DNA of 64,000 nucleotides from assembly GCF_000381085.1 (NCBI RefSeq), contig NZ_KB905900.1, positions 54,624-118,623 of the forward strand. The letters run 5' to 3'. Shown here in pieces: positions 16,306-26,749 of this stretch. The notes below the pieces were generated by a model that searched no databases, had not been told where the DNA came from, and saw nothing but the letters and a program-made list of their open reading frames with translations. The stretch comes from Thiomicrorhabdus arctica DSM 13458. Its GTDB lineage: Bacteria > Pseudomonadota > Gammaproteobacteria > Thiomicrospirales > Thiomicrospiraceae. The translations under genes and the position numbers were made by a program. Within the stretch, counting starts at the first letter, position 1. Every line of letters starts with the position of its first letter.

Positions 16306-18726
16306 ATGAGTGAAATAGAAAACCAAACATCCCCTCCCCCTGCTAAAAGTAAACTGCGTTATGTTCGCTGGTTTATGTGGATGAATATTGTCCTTGGTTT
16401 TATTCTGATCCCTTTGATTGCCGTTCTTTTTTATGCACTGACGGTGTATCCGACCCTACCAGATGTCGCGAAATTAAACGATGTCACTTACCAAGTCCCC
16501 TTGCGTATCGTCACCAAAGATGAAAAACTCATTAGTGAAATTGGCGCAAAAAGACGCCTACCTCTGGAGTACCATGAAATCCCAGAGCGCATGACTCAAG
16601 CCATTATTTCATCCGAAGATGAGAACTTTTTTGAACATGGCGGTGTAGACTACAAAGGGATTGGACGTGCCGTTTATGAACTCATTACCACCGGACACAA
16701 GCAGTCAGGTGGCTCCACCATTACCATGCAGGTTGCACGTAACTTTTTTCTAACGTCAGAACAAACCTATCTAAGAAAGATTAATGAAATCATTCTTTCT
16801 TATAAAATTGAAGCCGAATTAACTAAGCAAGAAATACTCACTTTATACTTAAATAAAATATTTCTCGGATATCGCTCTTATGGTGTTGCAGCTGCCGCAA
16901 ATACCTATTATGGCAAGGCCATCGGTGACCTCTCTTTAGATGAATATGCCATGATTGCCGGCCTGCCTAAAGCGCCTTCCGCTTACAACCCGATTATCAA
17001 TCCTACTCGAGCGATACAGCGTCGTAATTATGTTTTACGCCGTATGTATGAACAAAACTATATCACTGAAGAGGAGATGCTCGCGGCACAGGCTGTCAAA
17101 GAGCATGCTCAACGTAATGGCGCTAACATTGATGTTTCAGCGAATTATGTAGCCGAAATGGCACGCAGCTTTGCGTTGGAACGTTTTGGTGAAGAAGCTC
17201 TACAAAATGGGCTGACCATTGTCACAACTCTAGACAGTCGTCTGCAACTACGTGCCAATTTAGCGGTGCAAAATGGATTGCAAGAATATGAAAGACGCCA
17301 TGGTTACCGTGGCCCAATTCGTCATTTAACGACTGAAGAATTTGCCAATGAAGAAGAGCGCATTGGTATTCTGAAAGACACCTCTAATTATGGTGCTCTT
17401 AAAGTGGGCGTCGTGACGAAATTCATTCCAACCGACAGCAAAATAGCAGACACAGAAGTACTGATGGAAACGGGCGAAACTATCCGTATAAACTTTAAAA
17501 CCATGGAATGGGCGGCGCCTTACAAAAGCGTTAACTATACAGGCAAGGTACCCACCAAACCACAAGATGTCTTAGCCGTCGGCGATGTGATTTATTTACA
17601 GTGGCTCGACGACAAATGGCAATTAGCCCAAGACCCTCAAGCGGAGTCGGCACTGGTCTCTATCGACACTCATGACGGTGCAATTCAAGCCATGGTCGGT
17701 GGTTTTGACTACTTCCGTAGCAAATATAATCGTGTCATCCATGGGCAACGTCAGGTTGGCTCTAATATCAAACCGTTTTTGTATTCCACAGCGCTTGAAA
17801 ATGGGATGACCGCTGCCACAACCATTAATGATGCACCTGTCGTTTTTCACGACAGCAATCTAGAAGATATTTGGCGACCTGAAAATTATTCAGGCCGTTT
17901 TTATGGACCGACCCGTTTAAGAAATGGTCTGGCATTCTCCCGCAACCTAGTTTCAGTAAGGCTTTTACAAAAGTTGGGGATTAAAACAGCCATTGATTAC
18001 ATACAACGGTTTGGTTTTCCATTAGAAGAACTCAATAAACACCGTGATTTATCACTTTCGTTAGGCAGTGTTGAATTTAATCCATTAACCATGGTGACGG
18101 CGTATGCAACGTTTGCCAATACAGGTTATCTCATTGATCCGTACATTATTAGTGAAGTACGAAATTTTGATGGCGAGATACTCTATAAAGCCACTCCCAA
18201 AAAAGCCTGTACCGACAATCAATGCATACCAGGGGATGCTTTGAATGCCCCAAGAGTCATTGAACCTCGCAATGCTTATATTATGACGACCCTAATGCAA
18301 GATGTCATTCGCATCGGTTCTGGTAGACAAGCCAAAGCCCTTAAACGAGAAGATATTGCTGGTAAAACCGGTACTACCAATGAACAGAAAGATGCTTGGT
18401 TCTCCGGTTTCAATCCGAACATTGCGACGACGGTTTGGGTCGGCTTTGATCAACCGAGCACCTTGGGGCGTCGTGAAGTGGGAGGACGTGCTGCCTTACC
18501 TATTTGGATGGAGTATATGCAACTGGCGTTAAAAAATGAACCGAATGTCCCGTTTGTGCGTCCTGAAGGGCTCGTCAATATCAAAATTGATCCTGACACG
18601 GGAGAGGCGATACCAGAAACGGCTTCAGGCGGGATATTTGAAATATTCCGCGAGGAATTCGCACCAAAGGTTCCGGCCGTCTCACAAAAACAAATTCAAA
18701 ATCTGACTGAAGAGTTATTTGAGTAG
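16306..18726 (+). CDS. mrcA: Penicillin-binding protein 1A (bifunctional peptidoglycan synthase)
   Basis: 806-aa class A PBP that polymerises and cross-links peptidoglycan. One N-terminal membrane anchor (about 24-48) is followed by a GT51 transglycosylase domain with SSEDENFFEHGGVD (catalytic Glu104) and GGSTITMQVARNFFL. An OB-like insertion follows, then the transpeptidase domain with GSNIKPF (Ser486, Lys489), SRNLVSVRLLQ and KTGTTNEQKDAWF (Lys687). The length and the OB region fit PBP1A rather than PBP1B. It is monocistronic. Confidence 0.96.
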   Translation: MSEIENQTSPPPAKSKLRYVRWFMWMNIVLGFILIPLIAVLFYALTVYPTLPDVAKLNDVTYQVPLRIVTKDEKLISEIGAKRRLPLEYHEIPERMTQAIISSEDENFFEHGGVDYKGIGRAVYELITTGHKQSGGSTITMQVARNFFLTSEQTYLRKINEIILSYKIEAELTKQEILTLYLNKIFLGYRSYGVAAAANTYYGKAIGDLSLDEYAMIAGLPKAPSAYNPIINPTRAIQRRNYVLRRMYEQNYITEEEMLAAQAVKEHAQRNGANIDVSANYVAEMARSFALERFGEEALQNGLTIVTTLDSRLQLRANLAVQNGLQEYERRHGYRGPIRHLTTEEFANEEERIGILKDTSNYGALKVGVVTKFIPTDSKIADTEVLMETGETIRINFKTMEWAAPYKSVNYTGKVPTKPQDVLAVGDVIYLQWLDDKWQLAQDPQAESALVSIDTHDGAIQAMVGGFDYFRSKYNRVIHGQRQVGSNIKPFLYSTALENGMTAATTINDAPVVFHDSNLEDIWRPENYSGRFYGPTRLRNGLAFSRNLVSVRLLQKLGIKTAIDYIQRFGFPLEELNKHRDLSLSLGSVEFNPLTMVTAYATFANTGYLIDPYIISEVRNFDGEILYKATPKKACTDNQCIPGDALNAPRVIEPRNAYIMTTLMQDVIRIGSGRQAKALKREDIAGKTGTTNEQKDAWFSGFNPNIATTVWVGFDQPSTLGRREVGGRAALPIWMEYMQLALKNEPNVPFVRPEGLVNIKIDPDTGEAIPETASGGIFEIFREEFAPKVPAVSQKQIQNLTEELFE

Positions 18727-18774
18727 GCTTACGGCCTGAATACCTAATTTAACTCCTTGCAATAGGGCATAAAT

Positions 18775-19689
18775 ATGGACTGGCAAGCTTTTTCGGAAAA
18801 CATAAATCAGTCGTTAAAAGAACCCTTTTCACCCATTCAGATTCAGTCAGCACAGGTTGTTTCTGGTGGGGATATTCATCAAGCCTATCAACTCCACGCA
18901 GCCGGCAAAGATTATTTTTTAAAACTCAATCATCACCAATACCTACCTCTGTTTGAAACGGAACGACACAGCTTGAATGCTATCCGGCACTCTAAGAGCA
19001 TCACCTGCCCACAGCCCTTTGCAACCGGTACTTATAATGATCAGGCCTGGTTATTAATGGCATTCATTGATTTAGCGCCGTCAAAGCAACCGAGTGATGA
19101 AGTACAACGTGGACGAGCCTTGGCGCAAATGCATCATCAGATAAATCGTGATATTAAACCTTTCGGTTGGTTCGAAAATAACTTTATCGGCTTAAACCAA
19201 CAACATAATCATTGGCATATGGATTGGATTGAATTTTATGGTCAACAACGCCTAAAACCTCAATTAGAACTGGCCACTTTACGCAATGCACCCACTTCTC
19301 TCTATCCATTAGGAATGGAGTTAATTGACCAACTTCCCTTCTGGTTTAAAGACTACTCGCCAGAAGCGTCTTTATTGCATGGCGACTTATGGGGAGGCAA
19401 CAGTGCTTTCGATACGGTGGGCGAACCCATTTTTTATGATCCAGCCTGTTACTATGGCGACCGAGAGACAGACCTTGCGATGACGGAATTGTTTGGGGGC
19501 TTCACACCAGATTTTTACACCGGTTATAATGCTTTATATCCACTGCATGCCGGTTATCAAAGTCGCAAACCTCTTTATAATTTGTACCACATTCTCAATC
19601 ACTTTAATCTCTTTGGTGGCCGCTATGCCCAACAAGCTGAAAAAATCATCGACCAACTTTTAAAAACGGTTCAAACAAACGATAAGTAG
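18775..19689 (+). CDS. Fructosamine kinase family protein
   Basis: 304-aa aminoglycoside-phosphotransferase-fold kinase of the fructosamine/ketosamine-3-kinase family, proposed to phosphorylate sugars attached to protein amines so that they fall off. Motifs: GGDIHQAYQL, YFLKLNH (Lys), the catalytic LLHGDLWGGNSAF (Asp about 203) and YDPACYYGDRETDLAMTELFGG. It lies 48 bp after mrcA. A near-copy of the GACCAGGCCTGGTC word (19039-19052) is read as DQAWL. Confidence 0.92.
   Translation: MDWQAFSENINQSLKEPFSPIQIQSAQVVSGGDIHQAYQLHAAGKDYFLKLNHHQYLPLFETERHSLNAIRHSKSITCPQPFATGTYNDQAWLLMAFIDLAPSKQPSDEVQRGRALAQMHHQINRDIKPFGWFENNFIGLNQQHNHWHMDWIEFYGQQRLKPQLELATLRNAPTSLYPLGMELIDQLPFWFKDYSPEASLLHGDLWGGNSAFDTVGEPIFYDPACYYGDRETDLAMTELFGGFTPDFYTGYNALYPLHAGYQSRKPLYNLYHILNHFNLFGGRYAQQAEKIIDQLLKTVQTNDK
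19039..19052. repeat. Palindrome variant in the fructosamine-kinase gene
   Basis: GATCAGGCCTGGTT keeps nine of the ten core bases. It is read in frame as Asp-Gln-Ala-Trp. Confidence 0.5.
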
Positions 19690-19785
19690 TGCATGACAGT
19701 ATTTAATCGCATGCCATAAAGCAAAGCCCTTTTTCCCATTTCACAAAAAACGTATAATACTCAGCACTTCAAATATACATTTTAG

Positions 19786-20445
<660 letters not shown>

Positions 20446-20520
20446 AATACCCTCAGTTTAGGCAACAGATTTGAGTAACAGCCAATTTGTATGTTCCAAT
20501 CAATTGGTATGAAACTGCCC

Positions 20521-20553
20521 ACAAAAAAGCCCCAAGAAATGGGGCTTTTTTGT
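20521..20553 (+). terminator. Intrinsic terminator after adk
   Basis: Perfect 13-bp stem ACAAAAAAGCCCC / GGGGCTTTTTTGT with a 7-base loop. Confidence 0.92.
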
Positions 20554-20698
20554 AGGCGAGTGAAGTTGCATCCCATACATCGTGCCTAATCGTGGCATGG
20601 TTAAATAGATGTACGTTTGGGTAAGGCATGAAAGACGATCAGCAACAATAGCCTAAAAAGCAACTTATACCAAGCGCATGATGTGGGAAATAGAAAAC

Positions 20699-20712
20699 GA
20701 CCAGGCCTGGTC
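20699..20712. repeat. GACCAGGCCTGGTC palindrome between adk and the efflux operon
   Basis: Exact 14-base copy just past the stop of the leftward DUF3240 gene. Flanks GAAAAC / ATTTTC extend it with one mismatch, so it could be the terminator of the RND operon. Confidence 0.9.
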
Positions 20713-20731
20713 ATTTTCTTTTGACATAAAA

Positions 20732-21040
20732 TTACAAGTTTTCGTCTAACGTCAGTAACGGTAGCAGCTGCGCCTGAAATTTGACCTGGGGTAAGCTCTG
20801 AGTAATATGTCGATGTAAACGCTTAGCCTCCCCCTGTTCAATGGTGACCTCCACCATTTTTCTGCGCTTAAACCCAGAGACTTGTTCAGTGATACTTTCC
20901 AAGGACTGCATGTGAGCCTGTATATCGAGGCTCATAAACTCCAACTCCCGTTCCGGAAAACTAAACAGCACATCGGTCATTTCGTCATAGAGTTCATGAC
21001 TAAAAATCAACCTTAAAATACAATCCTTACAGTCATACAT
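20732..21040 (-). CDS. DUF3240 family protein linked to RND metal efflux
   Basis: 102-aa cytoplasmic protein matching DUF3240 (CDCILRLIFSHELYDEMTDVLFSFPE ... MVEVTIEQGEAKRLHRHITQSLPQVKFQAQLLPL). The family has a PII-like ferredoxin-fold look and is usually the last gene of heavy-metal RND operons, as here, where it overlaps cusA by 8 bp. Cys4 and Cys7 (CKDC) form a possible metal site. A regulatory or metal-sensing role is inferred only. Confidence 0.8.
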   Translation of the reverse strand: MYDCKDCILRLIFSHELYDEMTDVLFSFPERELEFMSLDIQAHMQSLESITEQVSGFKRRKMVEVTIEQGEAKRLHRHITQSLPQVKFQAQLLPLLTLDENL

Positions 21041-24000
21041 GACCTTCTACTCCTAGTAACTGTGGCGTCTTCTTCTTTCCAAAACGCTTATAAATGATCG
21101 GCAGAATTAATAACGTCAGCAGGGTTGAACTTATTAAGCCACCAATCACAACAATCGCTAATGGTCTCTGAATCTCAGAACCAGGCCCCGTTGCAAACAC
21201 TAAAGGCACAAGTCCTAACGCCGCTATCGATGCCGTCATTAATACCGGACGCAATCGTCTTAAGGCCCCTTCTACAACCACTTGGCCGATGTCTAAGCCT
21301 TTGGCCATCAATTGGTTAAAGTAGGTGACCATGACCACGCCATTCAATACCGCAATACCCAGTAGAGCGATAAAGCCAACCGACGCGGGAACCGAGAGAT
21401 ACTCGCCGGTTATCCATAGAGCGATTATGCCGCCGATTAAGGCAAATGGGACATTCACTAAGACCATCACCGCCTGTGGAATCGATTTAAAGGTACTGAA
21501 CAGAATTAAGAAAATCAGTACAAATGCAACCGGCACGACAATCGCTAATTTTTTAGCCGCACGCTGCTGATTTTCAAACTTTCCACCCCACTCAAAGTAG
21601 TAACCTGCTGGAATATTTAAGTCCGCTGATTTTTGCTTGGCTTCATTCACAAAGCCGACCAAATCTCGATCTTTCACATTGGCTACCACGACAGAGAAAC
21701 GTTTGCTCTGTTCACGTTTAATGGAAACAGGACCGTCTACTTCAACCGCATCCACCAATTGATTTAAAACAATAGAACGCATGCCTTCGGGTGTTTCGAC
21801 CGTAATCGGTTGTTGCAACATCTCAAATGTGGAGGCCTTATACGATTCTGGAGCACGCACCATTAATGGAATACGACGAATCCCTTCATAAATGATTCCG
21901 ACTTCTAAGCCATTGATTTGGGTACGCAGCAACCTCTCAACTTGATTAACGCTCAATCCTAGGCGCCCCGCCATCTGACGATTTACCTTTAATTGCAAAT
22001 AACGTAAACCTTCATTGACCGCGGTAAAGACATCTTCCGCGCCGTCAATGCCTGCAACCATAGTGACCATTTTCTTAGCCACCTCATTCAGCTCTGCGGG
22101 ATCATCACCAAATATTTTAATGGCTAGATCACCTCGAGCTCCCGTTAGCATTTCATCGACACGCATTTGAATCGGTTGAGTAAAGGCGTAGTTGATTCCT
22201 GGAAACTGCGTCACTAAGACTTTACGTATTTCTTCAATCAACTCCTCTTTGGTTTCCATCCGCCACTCTTCTTTCGGCTTAAAGATTAAGAAGGTATCGG
22301 TATCGTTCAAACTCATAGGGTCGAGACCGATTTCATCCGAACCGACACGCGCCACAATTCGCACGACTTCTGGCACCTTGGCCATAATAGCCTTTTGAAT
22401 ACGTAAATCCATCGCATTCGAAGCCGCCAGACTAATCGAAGGGGACTTTTCAATTTGTAAAATAACCGTGCCTTCATCCATTTGTGGAATAAAGGTTTTA
22501 CCCACTTGGGTATAGACAAACCCAGCAAACAGTAGTGACAAGATTGCACCAAAAACGATGATTTTATCGTGTGCCAAACTCCAGAGTAAAGTTGGTTTAT
22601 AAAACCTAACCAATTTACGGATCAACCAAGGTTCTTTATGGGAGGGTTTACCCAAAATAAAGGATGCTAACGTTGGAATAATCGTCAATGACAAGAGCAA
22701 AGAACTGCCCAAAGCAAAAATAATCGTCAAAGCCACCGGTACAAACAGCTTACCTTCCAGACCTTCTAAAGTGAGTAATGGCAAGAAGACCGTCATGATA
22801 ATCAGAATACCTGAGGTGACAGGGACAGAGACTTCTTTTAAAGCACGGAAGATAATATGCATCTTCGGCAACTGACCTTGCGTTTTCTGAGCATCCTCCT
22901 CTTGATGTGCAACAATGTTTTCGACCACAACGACAGCGGCGTCCACTAACATTCCCACCGCAATCGCTAAACCTCCCAACGACATGATGTTAGCCGATAA
23001 GCCAAACCACCGCATTAAGATGAACGTCATTAAAGCCGCTAACGGCAGGATGAGTGCAACAGTAATGGCTGCTCGAACATTGCCTAAAAAGACCAATAGC
23101 ACTAACAGCACCAGGACCACGGCTTCTAACAAGGCTTCTGAGACGCCATAAATAGCGGTATTAATTAAGTCGCTACGGTTATAAAAAACACTGACCGAAG
23201 TATCTCCAGGAAAAGCAGACTTTAAGTCTTTTAATCGGGCTTCAATCCCTGAGATAATATCACGTGCATTGACGCCTTTTAACGCCATGACTAAGCCTTC
23301 TACGGCTTCCCCTTGACCGCTTTGAGTAACCGCACCGTTACGATAGATCGAATCGATCTCAACCTTGGCTAAGTCTTTAACCGTGACAGCCACACCATTT
23401 TGATAAACAACAACGATCTTCTCAATGTCTGCAATCGACATTAAATTACCTTCCGTTCGAACCAACAGGACCTCTTCCCCTTGGTTTAAGCGTCCAGCAC
23501 CGTCATTTTGATTGTTTTCTTCAACCGCTTTAATCAGTTGATCAAATGAGACTTTATATCCTGTCAGCTTTTGATAATCAGGTTTGATGACAAAGGCTTT
23601 AGAGAGCCCACCCAACATATTGACATCCGCCACACCATCAACCGAGCGTAATGCAGGGCGAATGACCCAATCCAAAAGATCTCGCTTTTGCATATTGTTG
23701 AGTGAATCACCTTCAATGGTAAACATAAAGACTTCGCTCAACGGCGTTGTTAGGGGCGCCATACCACCGGTCACCCCAGCGGGTAAATTTAAGCTATTCA
23801 GTCGCTCAGACACTAATTGACGTGCCCAATAAACATCGGTTCCCTCGTCAAAATCGAGGGTGATGTCCGCAATGGCATATTTGGCGAGTGAACGTAATAC
23901 ACGTTGATTGGGAACCCCTAACAGCTCTTGTTCAAGGGGTGCAATAATACGTTGTTCGACCTCACCCGGAGTCATACCTGGTGCTTTAAATATCATTTTC

Positions 24001-24140
24001 ACCTGTACAGGCGAAACATCTGGAAAGGCATCAATCGGCATTTTTTGAAAGGCCTGCCAACCCCCTGCGATTAAGGTTAAAACGATCAACACTACCAGGG
24101 TACGTTGGACGAGAAAAAACTGGAGGAATCTGGATAACAT
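21033..24140 (-). CDS. Heavy-metal efflux RND transporter, CusA/CzcA family
   Basis: 1035-aa inner-membrane proton antiporter with 12 predicted helices and two large periplasmic loops. The N-terminus (RTLVVLIVLTLIAGGWQAFQKMPIDAFPDVSPVQV) is typical of the HME class. The TM4 motif is AVGMLVDAAVVVVENIV, which lacks the DFG of CzcA/CnrA divalent-metal pumps, so the substrate (Cu/Ag or another metal) is uncertain. It is in an operon with the adaptor and outer-membrane channel upstream (10-bp gap) and DUF3240 downstream (8-bp overlap). Confidence 0.93.
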   Translation of the reverse strand: MLSRFLQFFLVQRTLVVLIVLTLIAGGWQAFQKMPIDAFPDVSPVQVKMIFKAPGMTPGEVEQRIIAPLEQELLGVPNQRVLRSLAKYAIADITLDFDEGTDVYWARQLVSERLNSLNLPAGVTGGMAPLTTPLSEVFMFTIEGDSLNNMQKRDLLDWVIRPALRSVDGVADVNMLGGLSKAFVIKPDYQKLTGYKVSFDQLIKAVEENNQNDGAGRLNQGEEVLLVRTEGNLMSIADIEKIVVVYQNGVAVTVKDLAKVEIDSIYRNGAVTQSGQGEAVEGLVMALKGVNARDIISGIEARLKDLKSAFPGDTSVSVFYNRSDLINTAIYGVSEALLEAVVLVLLVLLVFLGNVRAAITVALILPLAALMTFILMRWFGLSANIMSLGGLAIAVGMLVDAAVVVVENIVAHQEEDAQKTQGQLPKMHIIFRALKEVSVPVTSGILIIMTVFLPLLTLEGLEGKLFVPVALTIIFALGSSLLLSLTIIPTLASFILGKPSHKEPWLIRKLVRFYKPTLLWSLAHDKIIVFGAILSLLFAGFVYTQVGKTFIPQMDEGTVILQIEKSPSISLAASNAMDLRIQKAIMAKVPEVVRIVARVGSDEIGLDPMSLNDTDTFLIFKPKEEWRMETKEELIEEIRKVLVTQFPGINYAFTQPIQMRVDEMLTGARGDLAIKIFGDDPAELNEVAKKMVTMVAGIDGAEDVFTAVNEGLRYLQLKVNRQMAGRLGLSVNQVERLLRTQINGLEVGIIYEGIRRIPLMVRAPESYKASTFEMLQQPITVETPEGMRSIVLNQLVDAVEVDGPVSIKREQSKRFSVVVANVKDRDLVGFVNEAKQKSADLNIPAGYYFEWGGKFENQQRAAKKLAIVVPVAFVLIFLILFSTFKSIPQAVMVLVNVPFALIGGIIALWITGEYLSVPASVGFIALLGIAVLNGVVMVTYFNQLMAKGLDIGQVVVEGALRRLRPVLMTASIAALGLVPLVFATGPGSEIQRPLAIVVIGGLISSTLLTLLILPIIYKRFGKKKTPQLLGVEGHV

Positions 24141-24149
24141 AATCGCCCC

Positions 24150-25310
24150 TTACCCTTTATCTTTGTTGGATTCAGCCGCTTCAAATGCGGATCTAATCGC
24201 CGTCGAACCTTTGACGAAAATAGACAAACCCTCTGTTGAAACCTGTTGCACACTAAAGTAGAGCGTTTGATCGGTGATGTTCTTGACAGTAATCTCTAAG
24301 GGTTGAATACTATTGTTTACCTGGGTAAACACCACCGTCTTACCATCAAACTGACTGATGGCATTAGAGGGTACTTGATAAAGTGCTTGTTGATCTTTGC
24401 CATTCGCGTTCATTAAAAAATGCAGTTCAAATAACTGACCTGGGCGAATTGTATGCGCTGAATTTTCCACTTTAACGTGAACATCCACCGACTGAGTCAA
24501 GCTATCAACGGCCGGATCAATGTGTTCAATGATTCCCTGCTTATTCAACGCAGGAATCATGGCCGTTTGCCCTTCTTTAAGTTGTTCAGAAAAACTGACC
24601 GGTACCCGCACCACTAAAACAATTGGATCCGTCTCACCTAAAGAGAATAACGGTTGATTTTGGTTAACACGCTCTCCAAGACGAACCTGTAAGTCATATA
24701 GCTGACCATCAATCGGGGAGGTGATTTGTAGCGTCGGAGACTGTAGCGTTTGCGTTGTTAGCAACTTATTCAGGGAATCTTCAGCCATACCGGCCATGAG
24801 TAACGCCCGTTTTTGCTGCGCCCTAACAGCACTTAATTTATTCACCTGGGCTGATGCCTGCTGTAAATTTTTAGCCGAGGAAACACCACTTCTACCAAGT
24901 TGCTTAGCACGCTTTAACTCGCTGTTCGCCACCTTAAAGTCAGCCACCGTTGCCAACAGATCGGATTGTAAAACCAATAAGTCAGGACTGTCAATCTCAG
25001 CTAAAATTTGACCCTTTTCAATTGGACCATGCACCACATTGAGTGCCGCCATTATGCCTGACAAAGGACTGGACAAGGTACGGATGGTTTTTAAGGGAAT
25101 CATCGCTTCTGCAGGAAAATTAGCACTCGGAAATTGCGTAACTTGTAGGGCCGTTTGAGTCACTAACCCCAAAGAAGAGTGTTGTTCGGTTGTTAAACTC
25201 AGACTGGGCTCTGACTCCGCCATTAAAGGAGTAGAAATCAGCATACATGAGACGATGAGAGGGCTAAATAAAAAGGTTACCACGTTGGGTTTGAATGTTA
25301 AGGCGTGCAT
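24150..25310 (-). CDS. RND efflux periplasmic adaptor (CusB/CzcB-like)
   Basis: 386-aa membrane-fusion protein linking the RND pump to the outer-membrane channel. Signal peptide at about 10-31 (cleavage near STPLMA). A barrel-sandwich half SPLSGIMAALNVVHGPIEKGQILAEIDSPDLL, an alpha-hairpin (about 135-190) and the second half ITSPIDGQLYDLQVRLGERVNQNQPLFSLG follow. No metal-binding Met or His cluster is seen at the N-terminus. It starts on the last base of the upstream gene's stop. Confidence 0.92.
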   Translation of the reverse strand: MHALTFKPNVVTFLFSPLIVSCMLISTPLMAESEPSLSLTTEQHSSLGLVTQTALQVTQFPSANFPAEAMIPLKTIRTLSSPLSGIMAALNVVHGPIEKGQILAEIDSPDLLVLQSDLLATVADFKVANSELKRAKQLGRSGVSSAKNLQQASAQVNKLSAVRAQQKRALLMAGMAEDSLNKLLTTQTLQSPTLQITSPIDGQLYDLQVRLGERVNQNQPLFSLGETDPIVLVVRVPVSFSEQLKEGQTAMIPALNKQGIIEHIDPAVDSLTQSVDVHVKVENSAHTIRPGQLFELHFLMNANGKDQQALYQVPSNAISQFDGKTVVFTQVNNSIQPLEITVKNITDQTLYFSVQQVSTEGLSIFVKGSTAIRSAFEAAESNKDKG

Positions 25311-26602
25311 TATCGTGCTCCTGCTGATGCGCTGATCGGGTTAAATTTTTGCGGGACATTATTTGTCAGTGAATAACCCATAATTTGATTGTACTGTGCA
25401 ATTGACTGGCCTAAATCAGCATGTGCTAACTCTAAATTTAGGTGTGATTCCATGGCTTGTTGTTGAATTAATAACAGATCTTGTATGGTGGAAGCCCCTA
25501 ACTGGTAAGCTTGTTCTGCTAAGGCCAATGCTTTTTGATCTAAGTCATTTTGTTGTTTCGCAAAATGTAAATTCTGTTGCTGAAGATCTATCCTTTGCTG
25601 AGCCGTAATGACACCTTGTTTAAGTTCAAACAACGCAGTCGTCAATTGAACCTTTTGTGCTAAAACAGCCTGTTGCTGTTCTGCAATCTGAACACGATTG
25701 CTCGACTTTAGCCCTAAAGGAATAGAGACTGAAAAAACCAAAGAGGTATTATCAATGACAAGATTCTTATCATGCTGAGCCCCTACATAGATGACCGGTG
25801 AGGCGGTCTTAAAGGCTTTCTCTTGTTGCAGTTTGGCTTGTGAGATATCCGTATTAGATTGCAACCACAACAATTGAGGATGATTCTCTAAGGCCACAGC
25901 CTGCAACTGAACTTCCTCAATAGAATCCGGTAAAATCGAGGATTGAGTCCATTGATGATACTGATTCTGTATCACATTCAATGCACCCTGAGCTTGTGCC
26001 AGCAAGGCTTGCTGTTTTAAAACGGTCTTTTGTGACAACAATAAATCTAAGCGTGCACTTTCACCAAACTTAACCTTTTTCTGAACTTTATCCTGTAATG
26101 CAAGACTCTGTTCTACAGCTTTTTGCGCCGCAATCACTTTAATAGTGGCCTTTTTGTAGTCCCAAGCCAATTGACGTAATTTCCCCGAAGCCAACCAGGT
26201 TAAATAAGATGATTGAGCGGTAAATTGTTGTTGGTAACTTGAAGAGAGTCCTGCCAGAGCCTCTTTATGGCTTGGTAACCAAACTGGAAACTCTGCACCC
26301 GCCGCCCAAACTTGAGTCTCTTGGCTGCCGGTAAAACGATCTGTTTCGTGATGCAGTTTCAGGGTGATATCCCCGGCAATCCAACTTTTGGAGAGTGATT
26401 GGTTTGCGGCTTGAACCGCTTGGATACCGGCCACGGTAATCTTCTCCGGTTGCTGCTGTTCAACCTGTTGCAATAGTTCAATATAAGCGGTTGAGGCGGC
26501 AGAGGCATTGGCAGAGAAACCTAAGGCCAGCATACTCAAAGAGAGTCCTGCAAACCGAGATAGTCTGTGAAGTGTGTGTGTATACGACGTCATTTGAAAC
26601 AT
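25310..26602 (-). CDS. TolC-family outer-membrane channel (CusC/CzcC-like)
   Basis: 430-aa outer-membrane efflux protein with a signal peptide (cleavage near FSANASA, about 34). Long alpha-helical coiled segments contain the repeated-type OEP pattern (AQGALNVIQNQYHQW; ALALAEQAYQLGASTIQDLLLIQQQAMESHLNLELAHADLGQSIAQYNQIMG). It is first gene of the RND operon, 147 bp downstream of the sensor kinase gene. Confidence 0.9.
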   Translation of the reverse strand: MFQMTSYTHTLHRLSRFAGLSLSMLALGFSANASAASTAYIELLQQVEQQQPEKITVAGIQAVQAANQSLSKSWIAGDITLKLHHETDRFTGSQETQVWAAGAEFPVWLPSHKEALAGLSSSYQQQFTAQSSYLTWLASGKLRQLAWDYKKATIKVIAAQKAVEQSLALQDKVQKKVKFGESARLDLLLSQKTVLKQQALLAQAQGALNVIQNQYHQWTQSSILPDSIEEVQLQAVALENHPQLLWLQSNTDISQAKLQQEKAFKTASPVIYVGAQHDKNLVIDNTSLVFSVSIPLGLKSSNRVQIAEQQQAVLAQKVQLTTALFELKQGVITAQQRIDLQQQNLHFAKQQNDLDQKALALAEQAYQLGASTIQDLLLIQQQAMESHLNLELAHADLGQSIAQYNQIMGYSLTNNVPQKFNPISASAGAR

Positions 26603-26749
26603 CCATGTTAGAGAGTGCCATGAATATTACGCAATGAAACTGAAATGAACCTGAATAGAAGGCCTTTACAGGAATTATATTTGCTTAAGCAAGGTATAGG
26701 ATTGACGGCACATTAAATCTGCACGAATGCACCGTTGTGAAACAACTTT